Under the pieces are notes generated by a model. The model saw only the letters and a list, made by a program, of their open reading frames with translations, ran no database searches and was not told the DNA's origin. The position numbers and the translations under genes are program-made. A stretch of DNA of 64,000 nt. It comes from Dorea sp. D27. GTDB taxonomy: Bacteria > Bacillota > Clostridia > Lachnospirales > Lachnospiraceae. Shown here piece by piece: positions 23,361-31,325 of this stretch (positions are counted from its first letter, which is position 1; each line of letters begins with the position of its first letter). The DNA is taken from the NCBI RefSeq assembly GCF_001185345.1, contig NZ_KQ236748.1:95420-159419 (forward strand). The letters run 5' to 3'.

Positions 23361-23459
23361 CACGTTTTGTGCTCACTTATAAAGTACACGTTTTGTGCTC
23401 ACTTGTCAAGCACATTATGTGAACTTTTTATTTACTTTTAAGCACAGTCCGTGTATAAT
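23361..23459 (+). promoter_or_regulatory. Autoregulatory promoter with four CAC-N5-GTG operators
   Basis: CACGTTTTGTG (23361-23371 and 23387-23397), CACATTATGTG (23411-23421) and CACAGTCCGTG (23443-23453), in AGCACA/AAGCACA contexts. The promoter is TTTACT (23431-23436), 17 nt, TATAAT (23454-23459); the fourth operator fills the end of the spacer. The first two operators sit in a 26-bp direct repeat (GTxCACGTTTTGTGCTCACTT). These are the likely binding sites of the downstream XRE repressor. Confidence 0.65.
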
Positions 23460-23488
23460 ACAGTTATATCAAGAAAGGAAGTGGACCG

Positions 23489-23815
23489 ATGGCTGAATTT
23501 GCGAATGTATTACGTCTGTTAAGAAATGGAAGAGGGATATCACAGCAGGAACTTGCCCGTTTGCTCGGTATATCTAAAAGCGCCGTAAATATGTACGAAC
23601 GGGGAGAGCGCCAGCCTAACTTTGAAACTTTAGAATTAATTGCTGACTTTTTTCATGTAGATATCGATTATCTGCTCGGCAGGACCGATACGGCCCGTTC
23701 CGCATACCCGGATACGGTTGCCGCGCATTTTGACACAGATGATCTGACAGATGATGAAAAAAAAGACGTAGAAAATTATATCGAATTTATCAGAGCCAAA
23801 AGAAACCGCAAGTGA
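23489..23815 (+). CDS. XRE repressor of the island
   Basis: 108 aa. N-terminal XRE HTH (LRLLRNGRGISQQELARLLGISKSAVNMYERGERQPNFETL) followed by the common DYLLGRTD end. The C-terminal 35 residues are acidic then basic (LTDDEKKDVENYIEFIRAKRNRK), a typical recognition tail for an ImmA-type protease. AAGGAAGTG SD. It is in an operon with the ImmA protease and probably represses its own promoter. Confidence 0.82.
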   Translation: MAEFANVLRLLRNGRGISQQELARLLGISKSAVNMYERGERQPNFETLELIADFFHVDIDYLLGRTDTARSAYPDTVAAHFDTDDLTDDEKKDVENYIEFIRAKRNRK

Positions 23816-23872
23816 GAAAAGTCCTGTTTATGACACAACAGGCCCCTTATACTGGTAACAGGAGTTGATCAA

Positions 23873-24349
23873 ATGAACCGATACGAAGAATTGTTAGGCG
23901 AAGCTGCCGCCGAGGGGATATCCATAGATGAGAACTACCCTTTCAGCGGAAAGACTTCCGGCCTGTATGTAGATAATAATATTGCACTCTCGTCAAGCCT
24001 GAATACGACAGAAGAAAAGACCTGCGTCCTCGCTGAGGAGCTTGGGCATCATCACACGTCAGTGGGTAACATCGTGGACCTTACCACGTCCGGCAACCGG
24101 AAGCAGGAGCGGCAGGCGCGGGTATGGGCATACAATAGGCAGATAGGCCTGAAGGGCCTGATCCGTGCCTATGAGCATAGATGCAGCAACCGGCATGAGA
24201 CCGCACGGTATCTGGAGGTTACTGAGGAATTCCTGCAGGAGGCGCTTGATTACTACTGCGGCAAATATGGCACCGGGACAATTGCAGACGGCTATTATAT
24301 AATGTTTATCCCTAATCTGATAATTGGAAAGATTGATTTTACGCTGTAA
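23873..24349 (+). CDS. ImmA/IrrE-type metallopeptidase
   Basis: 158 aa. The active-site helix reads VLAEELGHHHTSVGNI, a variant of HExxH in which the first position is E and the second glutamate is preceded by Ala; later HHH residues and downstream Glu may complete the zinc site. The ending R.Y.GKYGTG and the TARYLEVTEEFLQEALDYY helix fit IrrE/ImmA proteins encoded after small repressors. In ICEBs1-like elements the protease cleaves the repressor on induction. It follows the XRE gene by 57 nt. Confidence 0.78.
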   Translation: MNRYEELLGEAAAEGISIDENYPFSGKTSGLYVDNNIALSSSLNTTEEKTCVLAEELGHHHTSVGNIVDLTTSGNRKQERQARVWAYNRQIGLKGLIRAYEHRCSNRHETARYLEVTEEFLQEALDYYCGKYGTGTIADGYYIMFIPNLIIGKIDFTL

Positions 24350-24382
24350 CGCGCCCGTCTCCACGTACTAAATTAATTTTTG

Positions 24383-24446
24383 CTTAAGAATATTTCGCTT
24401 TCTTTTATATTTTAAACATATTTTGGACACAATTTTACTTTATACT
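24383..24446 (+). promoter_or_regulatory. Conserved promoter of candidate RNA copy 3
   Basis: CTTAAG (24383-24388), ACATATTTTGGACACA and TATACT (24441-24446), spacing 58 nt as in copies 1 and 2. Confidence 0.6.
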
Positions 24447-24452
24447 AAGAGT

Positions 24453-24607
24453 CAGATAGTTGAACAACACACAACTATCTCCCCCCTCATAAAGTAAACG
24501 CACCGGGGAATATAATCTTCCCCGGTGTCGTACTTTACTCTCATTCCTTTAAATAACTATAACGACAACGAAGCCCGTTAACCTTCCGGTTAACGGGCTT
24601 CGCTTTG
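24453..24607 (+). ncRNA. Candidate C-rich small RNA, copy 3
   Basis: Hairpin 1 AGATAGTT (24454-24461) / AACTATCT (24473-24480) and the C run (24481-24486) with TCATA are identical to the other copies. Hairpin 2 is longer, with a fully different but perfectly paired tip (ACCGGGGAA / TTCCCCGGT). The terminator is AAGCCCGTTAACC-TTCC-GGTTAACGGGCTT; the outer A-U pair of copies 1 and 2 is here G-C, a compensatory change. Pairing conserved despite sequence change is the main support. Confidence 0.68.
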
Positions 24608-24613
24608 TATCCG

Positions 24614-25882
24614 TTATAGTTCCTCACACCGCTCCGTCGGATAGGTTACTCCTTCTTTCATGACAAAAGCACAGTCGAGCAAGGCGTACGGGTCTGTCAT
24701 CAAATCCCTCTTCCAGGCGGCAATGTCTGCATACTTGTCCGGCTGCAGCGTTCCAATCTTATCCTCAAGCTGCAGGATTTCCGCGTTGACCTTCGTAGCT
24801 GCGTGCAGCGTTCGGAAGGTGCCCATTCCACTTTCCATCCATGCCTTGAATTCATATCCGCTGTCATAGTTCTGGTGGGTCGCCACCATATCTGTTCCAT
24901 ACCCGAGCTTGCATTTACAGTTCCTTATTACCTCACGCCCGGCCTGAAGCGCGTCTTTATAATACTCCAGCTTTATTCTGTATTCTTCCTGCTTCGTCTG
25001 TATGAGCACCGGATCATAGTGGACTGCCTCTTCATACGGGCAGAACGTCGGCACGACATAGACGTCATTATCAATGATGAGCTGTGCAGTCTCCTCATCC
25101 ATCAAAGAACAATGCTCCATGCCGTCTATGCCAAAGCCGATCAGCTTCTTCATATGGTCTACGCTGTACACATGGGCTGTAACCGTCTTCCCCCATTCAT
25201 GGGCCGTATTTATGACCGCCTGCAGCTCCTCGTCATTCATCTGCAGCTGTGACGGATTATCATAAGGTGTAAAGAACCCGCCTGTCGCCATAATCTTAAT
25301 AAAGTCCGCCCCGTACTTGATTTCTTCCCGCACGGCATTGACAAAGAAGTCCTTCCCGGCGCCCAGCGTAGGACGCAGGTTCTGCAGAATCATGGACAGC
25401 TCAGGATTCCTGGCAAAGCCCTGGGACAGGTCTCCATGGCTTCCTGCACCACACAGGAACCTGGGTGCAGCCACGATACGTGAACCGGTTATGTAGCCTT
25501 TTTCGATTGCCCTTTTGACATCCAATACCCCGAAGCCGTTGGACGTGATGCCGCCGGTATGGCGGATTGTCGTGAATCCGCGGGACAATGTCTTCTGGGC
25601 AGTACGGACGATTGCAAGCGTCTTGGCTTCTTCGGATGTAGTATATACCTCCTCCCGAATCGTATGCCAGTCGATATAATCCATGTGCATATGGGCATCT
25701 ATCATGCCGGGGGTGACCGTCGCATCGGACAAATCCACAACCTCCGCCGATTCGGGACATACGATGTCCCGGCCTACCGCTTCGATCTTATCCTTCTTTA
25801 CAAGAATCTTATATCCTTCTTTGAACTCATCTTCCAGTCCGTCGTACAGCTTTCCACAAATAATGTATGTAAGTCTATCCAT
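24614..25882 (-). CDS. Metal-dependent amidohydrolase (prolidase/imidazolonepropionase-like)
   Basis: 422 aa. It has the amidohydrolase beta-barrel motifs: DAHMHMD (HxH, ~62-68), a carboxylatable Lys in FIKIMATGG (~195), His in TAHVYSV (~240), His in GMEHCSL (~258) and the Asp in LGYGTDM (~330). The N-terminal (1-55) and C-terminal (~385-420) segments form the usual beta-sandwich. The relationship is to the aryldialkylphosphatase/Xaa-Pro hydrolase-like group that acts on small peptides or lactams. It is third in an operon with two membrane proteins, suggesting uptake and hydrolysis of one substrate, which cannot be named from sequence. Confidence 0.8.
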   Translation of the reverse strand: MDRLTYIICGKLYDGLEDEFKEGYKILVKKDKIEAVGRDIVCPESAEVVDLSDATVTPGMIDAHMHMDYIDWHTIREEVYTTSEEAKTLAIVRTAQKTLSRGFTTIRHTGGITSNGFGVLDVKRAIEKGYITGSRIVAAPRFLCGAGSHGDLSQGFARNPELSMILQNLRPTLGAGKDFFVNAVREEIKYGADFIKIMATGGFFTPYDNPSQLQMNDEELQAVINTAHEWGKTVTAHVYSVDHMKKLIGFGIDGMEHCSLMDEETAQLIIDNDVYVVPTFCPYEEAVHYDPVLIQTKQEEYRIKLEYYKDALQAGREVIRNCKCKLGYGTDMVATHQNYDSGYEFKAWMESGMGTFRTLHAATKVNAEILQLEDKIGTLQPDKYADIAAWKRDLMTDPYALLDCAFVMKEGVTYPTERCEEL

Positions 25883-25909
25883 TCTCTTCTCCTTTCTTAC
25901 AAATGGCTT

Positions 25910-26590
25910 CTAAGCCTCTTTCTTTTCCTTATTCTTCCCGCTTTTGTAGTCCAGCACGTAGATTACCACTGATATGGCAATGGCAATCAGCATGTAATAT
26001 GCACTGTTTACCGCTGTAAAATAGCAGAAGAACAGGCAGACGGCAAGCGGGGCGAGAAAGTAAAGGAACTGTTTCTTCCCTTTCAGTATCGTCTGTGCTA
26101 CAAGTCCGCCGAACAATGCCGGGACAACATAGTCAAATGCCGGCTGGATTACCGGTGAACTGAGAACCGGCGCGAGCGGAGCCGCTATCACTACCCCGAG
26201 AGCCACTATCACTACAGTAGTGATAATAGAGGCTCCGCAGGCAATAACCGCCATCGTGTGGCATTCATCTGTATTAGGCTTAATGCCCAGTGAATTGATC
26301 GTACCGATTGTGGCCGGCATTCTCAGGTTCGTTACGTTTCCCGTAATGTATGACATATAAAGCGCTCCAGGCCCCATGACAGACATATAGCCTATCGTCT
26401 CCGCGGGCCAGTATGGCGCCATAAAAAGTATAACTGCTATGAATCCCGGCCAAAGCAGCTTAAAATCAGGCCATAGGCCATACACCGCGCTGACTGCAAT
26501 AGGAAATGCCGTCATCGCCACAAATAAAAACAGGCTTGACGCGATTCCGAACCTATGTACCCAGCTGTGGTAACCACATTTCTGCTTCAT
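25910..26590 (-). CDS. Polytopic membrane protein, partner of the DUF5058 permease
   Basis: 226 aa from ATG 26590 (AAAGGAAG upstream). About seven membrane helices; the conserved-looking segment WPAETIGYMSVMGPGALYMSYITGNVTNLRMPA is between helices. No charged catalytic site. It lies between the amidohydrolase and the DUF5058 gene and probably forms a two-part permease with it. Seen elsewhere as an uncharacterised companion of DUF5058 in peptidase loci (from memory, moderate certainty). Confidence 0.6.
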   Translation of the reverse strand: MKQKCGYHSWVHRFGIASSLFLFVAMTAFPIAVSAVYGLWPDFKLLWPGFIAVILFMAPYWPAETIGYMSVMGPGALYMSYITGNVTNLRMPATIGTINSLGIKPNTDECHTMAVIACGASIITTVVIVALGVVIAAPLAPVLSSPVIQPAFDYVVPALFGGLVAQTILKGKKQFLYFLAPLAVCLFFCYFTAVNSAYYMLIAIAISVVIYVLDYKSGKNKEKKEA

Positions 26591-26607
26591 GGACAAACAC
26601 TTCCTTT

Positions 26608-27312
26608 CTAAAATATAAAACAGGCTGCCGCCATGGCGACGAGCATGCTTATTGTCATCAGGTAATCTGACAGCCACTTAGACTTCGGCCTCTTGTTATG
26701 TATATATACGAGCAATGCACCGACTGCAAAGCTGATACAGAATACGACCCCTTTCGTTGACATCGCGCTGAATCCATATGATACGGACACATAAGCCATG
26801 ACCCCGGCAAGGCATCCGCTTCCTATGGACAGAACGAGCTTCATATCAACCTTTTCGGCTTTTTCATAAATCATTGAAATCGGCTTTATCGCAAGTGATG
26901 ACCAGAGCACGCAGGCACTTCCTCCGATTGTCATGACCCAGGCGGCTGCAACCCATCCGTCTACGCTGTACCCGTTTAGCTGGAGCGTCTCTCCCACACA
27001 TTCAAGTGCCGTGGAAGCGGCATAAGTCTCATAATAAGCAGAACCGATGATAGACAGCCGAAGCCACGGGAGCGGCGTACCAAGCAGCGGCATCAATGAC
27101 AGCAGCACGAGCAGCACCGGCAGCGTAGGCATGATACTGATGGATATCCCTGTCGTCAGCCCCTTTTTTATCTGAGCAGGCTGAAGTCCCAGTTCAAGTG
27201 CATGCTTCCACGCCCTTTTCATAAAGATAAGGCACTGAAGTATGACAGCCAGCAGCAGGACGCCTACCCATAAAAACATCCAGACTGCATTACAGATTTC
27301 TGTGTAAAGCAT
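26608..27312 (-). CDS. DUF5058 family membrane protein
   Basis: 234 aa from ATG 27312 (GGAGGAAGG 5 nt upstream). Six or seven membrane helices, with the family's central PWLRLSIIGSAYYETYAA segment and conserved SISIMPTLPVLLVLL. First gene of an operon with a second membrane protein and an amidohydrolase. Transport of the hydrolase substrate is inference. Confidence 0.7.
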   Translation of the reverse strand: MLYTEICNAVWMFLWVGVLLLAVILQCLIFMKRAWKHALELGLQPAQIKKGLTTGISISIMPTLPVLLVLLSLMPLLGTPLPWLRLSIIGSAYYETYAASTALECVGETLQLNGYSVDGWVAAAWVMTIGGSACVLWSSLAIKPISMIYEKAEKVDMKLVLSIGSGCLAGVMAYVSVSYGFSAMSTKGVVFCISFAVGALLVYIHNKRPKSKWLSDYLMTISMLVAMAAACFIF

Positions 27313-27367
27313 ATTCCTTCCTCCAATCTCTCTAAAGAACACTTTTAGAAACCGCGGTTTGTTATAG

Positions 27368-27402
27368 TTATAATAATAACAATATATTATTATAATTGTC
27401 AA
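27368..27402 (-). promoter_or_regulatory. Operon promoter overlapped by a 28-bp palindrome (probable TetR operator)
   Basis: Minus-strand TTGACA (27402-27397), 18 nt, TATTAT (27378-27373). A perfect inverted repeat TTATAATAATA (27368-27378) / TATTATTATAA (27385-27395) covers the -10 and most of the spacer. A repressor bound here would block the DUF5058/amidohydrolase operon; the neighbouring TetR-type gene is the obvious candidate. The surrounding 27313-27540 is otherwise AT-rich with nothing else seen. Confidence 0.65.
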
Positions 27403-27542
27403 TATAATTATCTTTATTTTTGTTTATTATAGTTTTATTTATCTGATTATAATTTTATATTATGCATTATTAACAGTTTTTATTCGCGTTTTATTTTATA
27501 CCATGGGACCTTATTATTACAGACCTTAGTTTGTATTATGAC

Positions 27543-27566
27543 AAAAAAAGTGCCTTCCAAGGCACC
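27543..27566 (-). terminator. Terminator of the tetR gene
   Basis: Minus strand GTGCCTT-GG-AAGGCAC (27565-27550) followed by seven T (27549-27543), directly after the stop codon of the TetR gene. Confidence 0.85.
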
Positions 27567-27569
27567 TCT

Positions 27570-28163
27570 TTATCTATCCGGTCTCATAAATTCTATATAC
27601 AGATCAAAATTCCTCGTTCCATAATACCCAAGCGAAAAGCCGCCGTTTTGGACGCACCAGTCCATGATGATTCCCCGCTCAAGGAGCAGCACATGGTGCG
27701 CCAGCTCATCTACCGTCATGTCTCTGCGTATCTCCCCCTTCTCCTGGCCTTCTGCTATTATCTTACGTACAAGCCGGTTATAATAACGGTCCGGGTTGAG
27801 AAAGCAATCCTGCTTCTTTTTGACGAGCTGCGACTGGTACAGTGCTGCCAGAAGCTCTGCGGATACATTCCCCTCTATAAAGTATGAGACATATTGGCTC
27901 AGCTGCTTCAGCTGTACGAGGCTGTCCAGACTCTTATCCATATTGTCATAAAATTTTTCATACTCCCGGTCAAAAAAAGAATACAACGAATGCAGAAGCT
28001 CGTCCTTGGCCTTAAAGTAATAGTAAAAGCCGCCCTTTGACGTATTTGCCTTTTTTATAATGTCATTTATCGTAGTCTCTTCATACCCCTTTTCATAAAA
28101 CAGTTCCCATGCAGCAGCCTTTATCTCTTCTTTCAGGCCTGTCTTTTCTTTTTCTCTGTTCAT
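27570..28163 (-). CDS. TetR family repressor
   Basis: 197 aa from ATG 28163 (GGAGGT 7 nt upstream; a longer frame lacks an SD). The N-terminal TetR HTH is clear: AAAWELFYEKGYEETTINDIIKKANTSKGGFYYYFKAKDELL. The rest is helical, a ligand/dimer domain with several aromatic residues (NGGFSLGYYGTRNF). It lies upstream of the DUF5058 operon in the same direction, separated by its own terminator, and is the likely reader of the palindrome at 27368-27395. Confidence 0.88.
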   Translation of the reverse strand: MNREKEKTGLKEEIKAAAWELFYEKGYEETTINDIIKKANTSKGGFYYYFKAKDELLHSLYSFFDREYEKFYDNMDKSLDSLVQLKQLSQYVSYFIEGNVSAELLAALYQSQLVKKKQDCFLNPDRYYNRLVRKIIAEGQEKGEIRRDMTVDELAHHVLLLERGIIMDWCVQNGGFSLGYYGTRNFDLYIEFMRPDR

Positions 28164-28339
28164 TGATACTACCTCCGTAATCCCGCTCTGTCTAGGGGAT
28201 TTAAGTCTCAATGAGTATTATATCAGACTTTGGGGGGATTTTCAGCAGAACAATTTGCAGTGCACTGTCTTCTTTCTTTTTTCCAGAACCTGTGATAGAA
28301 TATATTTGATTGCCGCACTAATCTGAAGGAGGCTGTTCC

Positions 28340-28801
28340 ATGGATTCTCTTGATTACCAGATTCTCGAAAAACTTAAGAGCAATGCAAGGCAGCGTGCCT
28401 CTGAAATCAGCCGTGAAGTCCACCTTTCTGTTTCCACGGTCATCGACCGCATCCATAAGATGGAAGCGGCCGGCATCATCAAATCATATACCATCATAAC
28501 GGATGACGCCAAGGTGGGGAATGATGTGACCGTGCTTATAGAAGTGAGCATGGAGCACCCGCAGTTCAATGACACATTTATTGAAAATGTGACGGGCAAT
28601 CCATATGTGATTGCATGCTATTACCTTACCGGTGAATTTGACTTTCTGCTGAAAGTCACCTGCAAGTCGTCTGAACATCTGGAAGAGATACACAAATGGG
28701 TCAAAAGCCAGACAGGTGTCCGCCAGACAAGAACCCACTACGTGCTCAGCACGATCAAGAATATACATTCCTCCCTGCCCGCAGAGGAGGACGACGTCTG
28801 A
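28340..28801 (+). CDS. Lrp/AsnC family transcriptional regulator
   Basis: 153 aa. N-terminal winged helix (LDYQILEKLKSNARQRASEISREVHLSVSTVIDRIHKMEAAGII) and a C-terminal RAM ligand-binding domain (VIACYYLTGEFDFLLKVTCKS). Full length for the family. GGAGG precedes the ATG. Divergent from tetR and convergent with the lipase-like gene; targets unknown, amino-acid responsive by family. Confidence 0.88.
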   Translation: MDSLDYQILEKLKSNARQRASEISREVHLSVSTVIDRIHKMEAAGIIKSYTIITDDAKVGNDVTVLIEVSMEHPQFNDTFIENVTGNPYVIACYYLTGEFDFLLKVTCKSSEHLEEIHKWVKSQTGVRQTRTHYVLSTIKNIHSSLPAEEDDV

Positions 28802-28857
28802 AAGCAGGGATTATCCTGCTTTTCTTTCTTTTCCTACTTCTTCTGTTGATGCTGTCC

Positions 28858-29790
28858 TTAAGTAATCCGGATTTTTTCAGATATCCATTCATAAATATCT
28901 TCATATACGAGTTCACGGTCTGTCTCGTTCAGAATTTCATGCCTGTCTCCCTCATATAGCTTCATTGTCACATCCTGTATGCCTGCCCCCCGGAGCTGTT
29001 CATATACCTTTTCTACTCCTTTGCCAAAGTCCCCCACCGGGTCCTCCGCCCCTGAAATGATAAAAACCGGAAGGTCTTTCTTTATTTTTTCCGTGTTCTC
29101 CTTTTTTGTCAGAACTTTCATTCCTTCAAACATCTGATAATATGCACTTACGGTAAATACAAAGCTGCAGAGCGGATCGGCGACATACTCTGCACATTTC
29201 TTTTTATCGGAAGTAATCCAGTCCTTCGGTGTATCCCCGGGCTCAAACCGCTTGTTGTAGCTTCCGAAGCTCAGACTGTCCACCAGAGGGCTGCGGTGTC
29301 TCCATCCCCTGAATGCGGCGATAATTCTGCACAGTATCTGACCCAGAGCGAGCAGGACGTTTCCCTTCCATCCGGTCCCCATGATGACAGCACCGGCAAG
29401 CCCCTGGCTGTATATTGTCAGATACTGGCGGAGCAGGAAGGACCCCATACTGTGGCCGAGCATGATATATGGCACATTCGGGTGTTTTTCCTCTGTCAGC
29501 ACCCTCAGCTTGTGGATATCTGCGATGATATATTTATTTCCCTGGGCCGTATCAAAAAAACCATGTTCCTCCTCTTTATTGACGGACTGCCCGTGACCGA
29601 GATGATCATGTCCTGTCACATATATCCCCTGTTCTGTCAGATAATCGGCAAATTCACTGTATCTTTCAATATATTCCACCATCCCGTGGCATATCTGGAT
29701 GACTGCTTTTATCTCCTGATCTGGTATCCATTCCACCGCATGGATCTGGGTCAGGCCGTCGCGTGACGGATAATAAAAATCTTTTTTCAT
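28858..29790 (-). CDS. Alpha/beta hydrolase, monoacylglycerol-lipase-like
   Basis: 310 aa, normal for the lysophospholipase/MGL (Hydrolase_4) group. Oxyanion segment ICHGMVEYIERY, nucleophile in LGHSMGS (~105-111), acid in ISGAEDPVGDFGKG and His in GDRHEILNE. No signal peptide, so cytoplasmic. Likely hydrolyses short esters of glycerol or phospholipid. GGAGAGG SD. Monocistronic. Confidence 0.85.
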   Translation of the reverse strand: MKKDFYYPSRDGLTQIHAVEWIPDQEIKAVIQICHGMVEYIERYSEFADYLTEQGIYVTGHDHLGHGQSVNKEEEHGFFDTAQGNKYIIADIHKLRVLTEEKHPNVPYIMLGHSMGSFLLRQYLTIYSQGLAGAVIMGTGWKGNVLLALGQILCRIIAAFRGWRHRSPLVDSLSFGSYNKRFEPGDTPKDWITSDKKKCAEYVADPLCSFVFTVSAYYQMFEGMKVLTKKENTEKIKKDLPVFIISGAEDPVGDFGKGVEKVYEQLRGAGIQDVTMKLYEGDRHEILNETDRELVYEDIYEWISEKIRIT

Positions 29791-29849
29791 TCGTACCTCT
29801 CCTGTCAGCGTCCTCCCGGAGCATTTTAATTATGGAATCTGGTTATGGA

Positions 29850-29871
29850 AAAGACCGCTGTATCAGCGGTC
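29850..29871 (-). terminator. Terminator of the citrate synthase gene
   Basis: Minus strand GACCGCTG-ATA-CAGCGGTC followed by TTTTCC, overlapping the last codons of the gene. Confidence 0.75.
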
Positions 29872-31233
29872 ATCCATCTTAATATAATCCCGGTGCGGCG
29901 CCAGAGGCTTGTATGCCGGCCGGATAATCTTATCTACATTCTTGAGCTCTTCCAGTCTGTGGGCGCTCCATCCCACGATACGGGCAGCGGCAAATATCGG
30001 TGTGTAAAGCGAAGCCGGGAGATCCAGCATGCTGTACACCAGACCGCTGTAGAAATCTACGTTGGCATTGACGCCTTTGTATATCTTGCGCTTTTCTCCG
30101 ATAACGTCCGGAGCCATATGTTCTACCATCTCATAGAGGGCATATTCTTCTTCAAATCCCTTTTCCTTCGCCAGCTGCTTTACAAACTTCTTAAAGATAT
30201 CAGCCCTTGGGTCGGATACAGAATAAATCGCATGCCCCATACCATATATGAGTCCCTTCTTGTCAAAGGCTTTCTTATCCAGGAGATCGCACAGGTACTG
30301 TCTTACCGCGTCCTCATCTTTCCAGTCTGTGAGCTTCTGTTTCATATCCTCAAACATCTGGGTTACCTTTATGTTGGCTCCGCCGTGTTTCGGCCCCTTC
30401 AGTGAAGCCATGGCGGCCACGATCGTAGAATATGTATCCGTACCGGAGGATGTAACGACATGGGTTGTAAAGGTCGAGTTGTTACCACCGCCGTGGTCCA
30501 TATGAAGCACAAGAGCCATATCCAGTATCTTGGCCTCCAGCTTCGTGTATTTCCTGTCTTCTCTCAGCATCATAAGTATGTTTTCCGCTGTGGATAGTTC
30601 AGGTGACGGGGCATAGATAAATAAGTCTTCTCCGAGCCGGTAGTTATACGCATGATATCCATATACCATAAGCATAGGAAACTGGCTGATCAGATTCAGG
30701 CACTGGCGGAGTACGTTTGGTATAGATGTGTCATCTGCCTTTGCATCATAAGAGTACAAGCTCAGGATAGATCTGGACAGACTGTTCATCATATCCCTGC
30801 TTGGTGCCTTCATGATGACATCTCTTACGAAGTTCGGTGGAAGCGTCCTCCTCTCGACAAGGGTCTCATGGTACGCTGCCAGCTGCTTGTCTGTCGGAAG
30901 CTCCCCAAAGAGCAACAGATAGGAAATCTCTTCAAATCCATAATGCTTCGCTTCCAGGAACCCTTTGACTAATTCTTTGATATTGTAGCCCCTGTAATAT
31001 AGGTTGCCTGCACAGGGTACTTCTTCGCCATCAACGATTTTCTTGGCACACACGTCAGATATATTTGTCAGACCGGCAAGTACACCTTTGCCATTTACAT
31101 CGCGGAGGCCCCGTTTAACTTCGTATTTGGTATACAGTTCCTTTTCAATCGCATTATTGTCCTCACATAATTGTGCCAGCTGTTGAATCTCCGGCGTGAT
31201 TTCGAATAATGCATGTTCCACATTTTTAGTCAT
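29863..31233 (-). CDS. gltA: Citrate synthase
   Basis: 456 aa from ATG 31233 (AAAGGA 9 nt upstream; ATG at 31242 overlaps the SD). Condenses acetyl-CoA and oxaloacetate. Catalytic residues are visible: His in LHMDHGGGNNS (~265), His in GMGHAIYSVSDPR (~325) and Asp in NVDFYSGLVY (~385). The N-terminal extension (~45 residues) and GNLYYRGYNIKELV block match the long Clostridia type of Si/Re-like citrate synthase of the gltA family. It supplies 2-oxoglutarate for glutamate in fermenters with a partial TCA cycle. No aconitase or IDH genes are adjacent. Confidence 0.9.
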   Translation of the reverse strand: MTKNVEHALFEITPEIQQLAQLCEDNNAIEKELYTKYEVKRGLRDVNGKGVLAGLTNISDVCAKKIVDGEEVPCAGNLYYRGYNIKELVKGFLEAKHYGFEEISYLLLFGELPTDKQLAAYHETLVERRTLPPNFVRDVIMKAPSRDMMNSLSRSILSLYSYDAKADDTSIPNVLRQCLNLISQFPMLMVYGYHAYNYRLGEDLFIYAPSPELSTAENILMMLREDRKYTKLEAKILDMALVLHMDHGGGNNSTFTTHVVTSSGTDTYSTIVAAMASLKGPKHGGANIKVTQMFEDMKQKLTDWKDEDAVRQYLCDLLDKKAFDKKGLIYGMGHAIYSVSDPRADIFKKFVKQLAKEKGFEEEYALYEMVEHMAPDVIGEKRKIYKGVNANVDFYSGLVYSMLDLPASLYTPIFAAARIVGWSAHRLEELKNVDKIIRPAYKPLAPHRDYIKMDDR

Positions 31234-31325
31234 AGTCATCATCCTTTCTGTCCTTATTCATATTGTCAATCCGCCGTGGGCGGACGAAATATCCCATTTT
31301 CAACTCCTTGCGTGCATATCCGGCT

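Noticed and set aside
19062..24607. Copies of the repeat as prophage att sites or IS ends
   Set aside because: They contain hairpins with compensatory changes and a promoter, lack short target duplications, and no transposase lies between; RNA genes explain them better, though repeat-mediated recombination remains possible.
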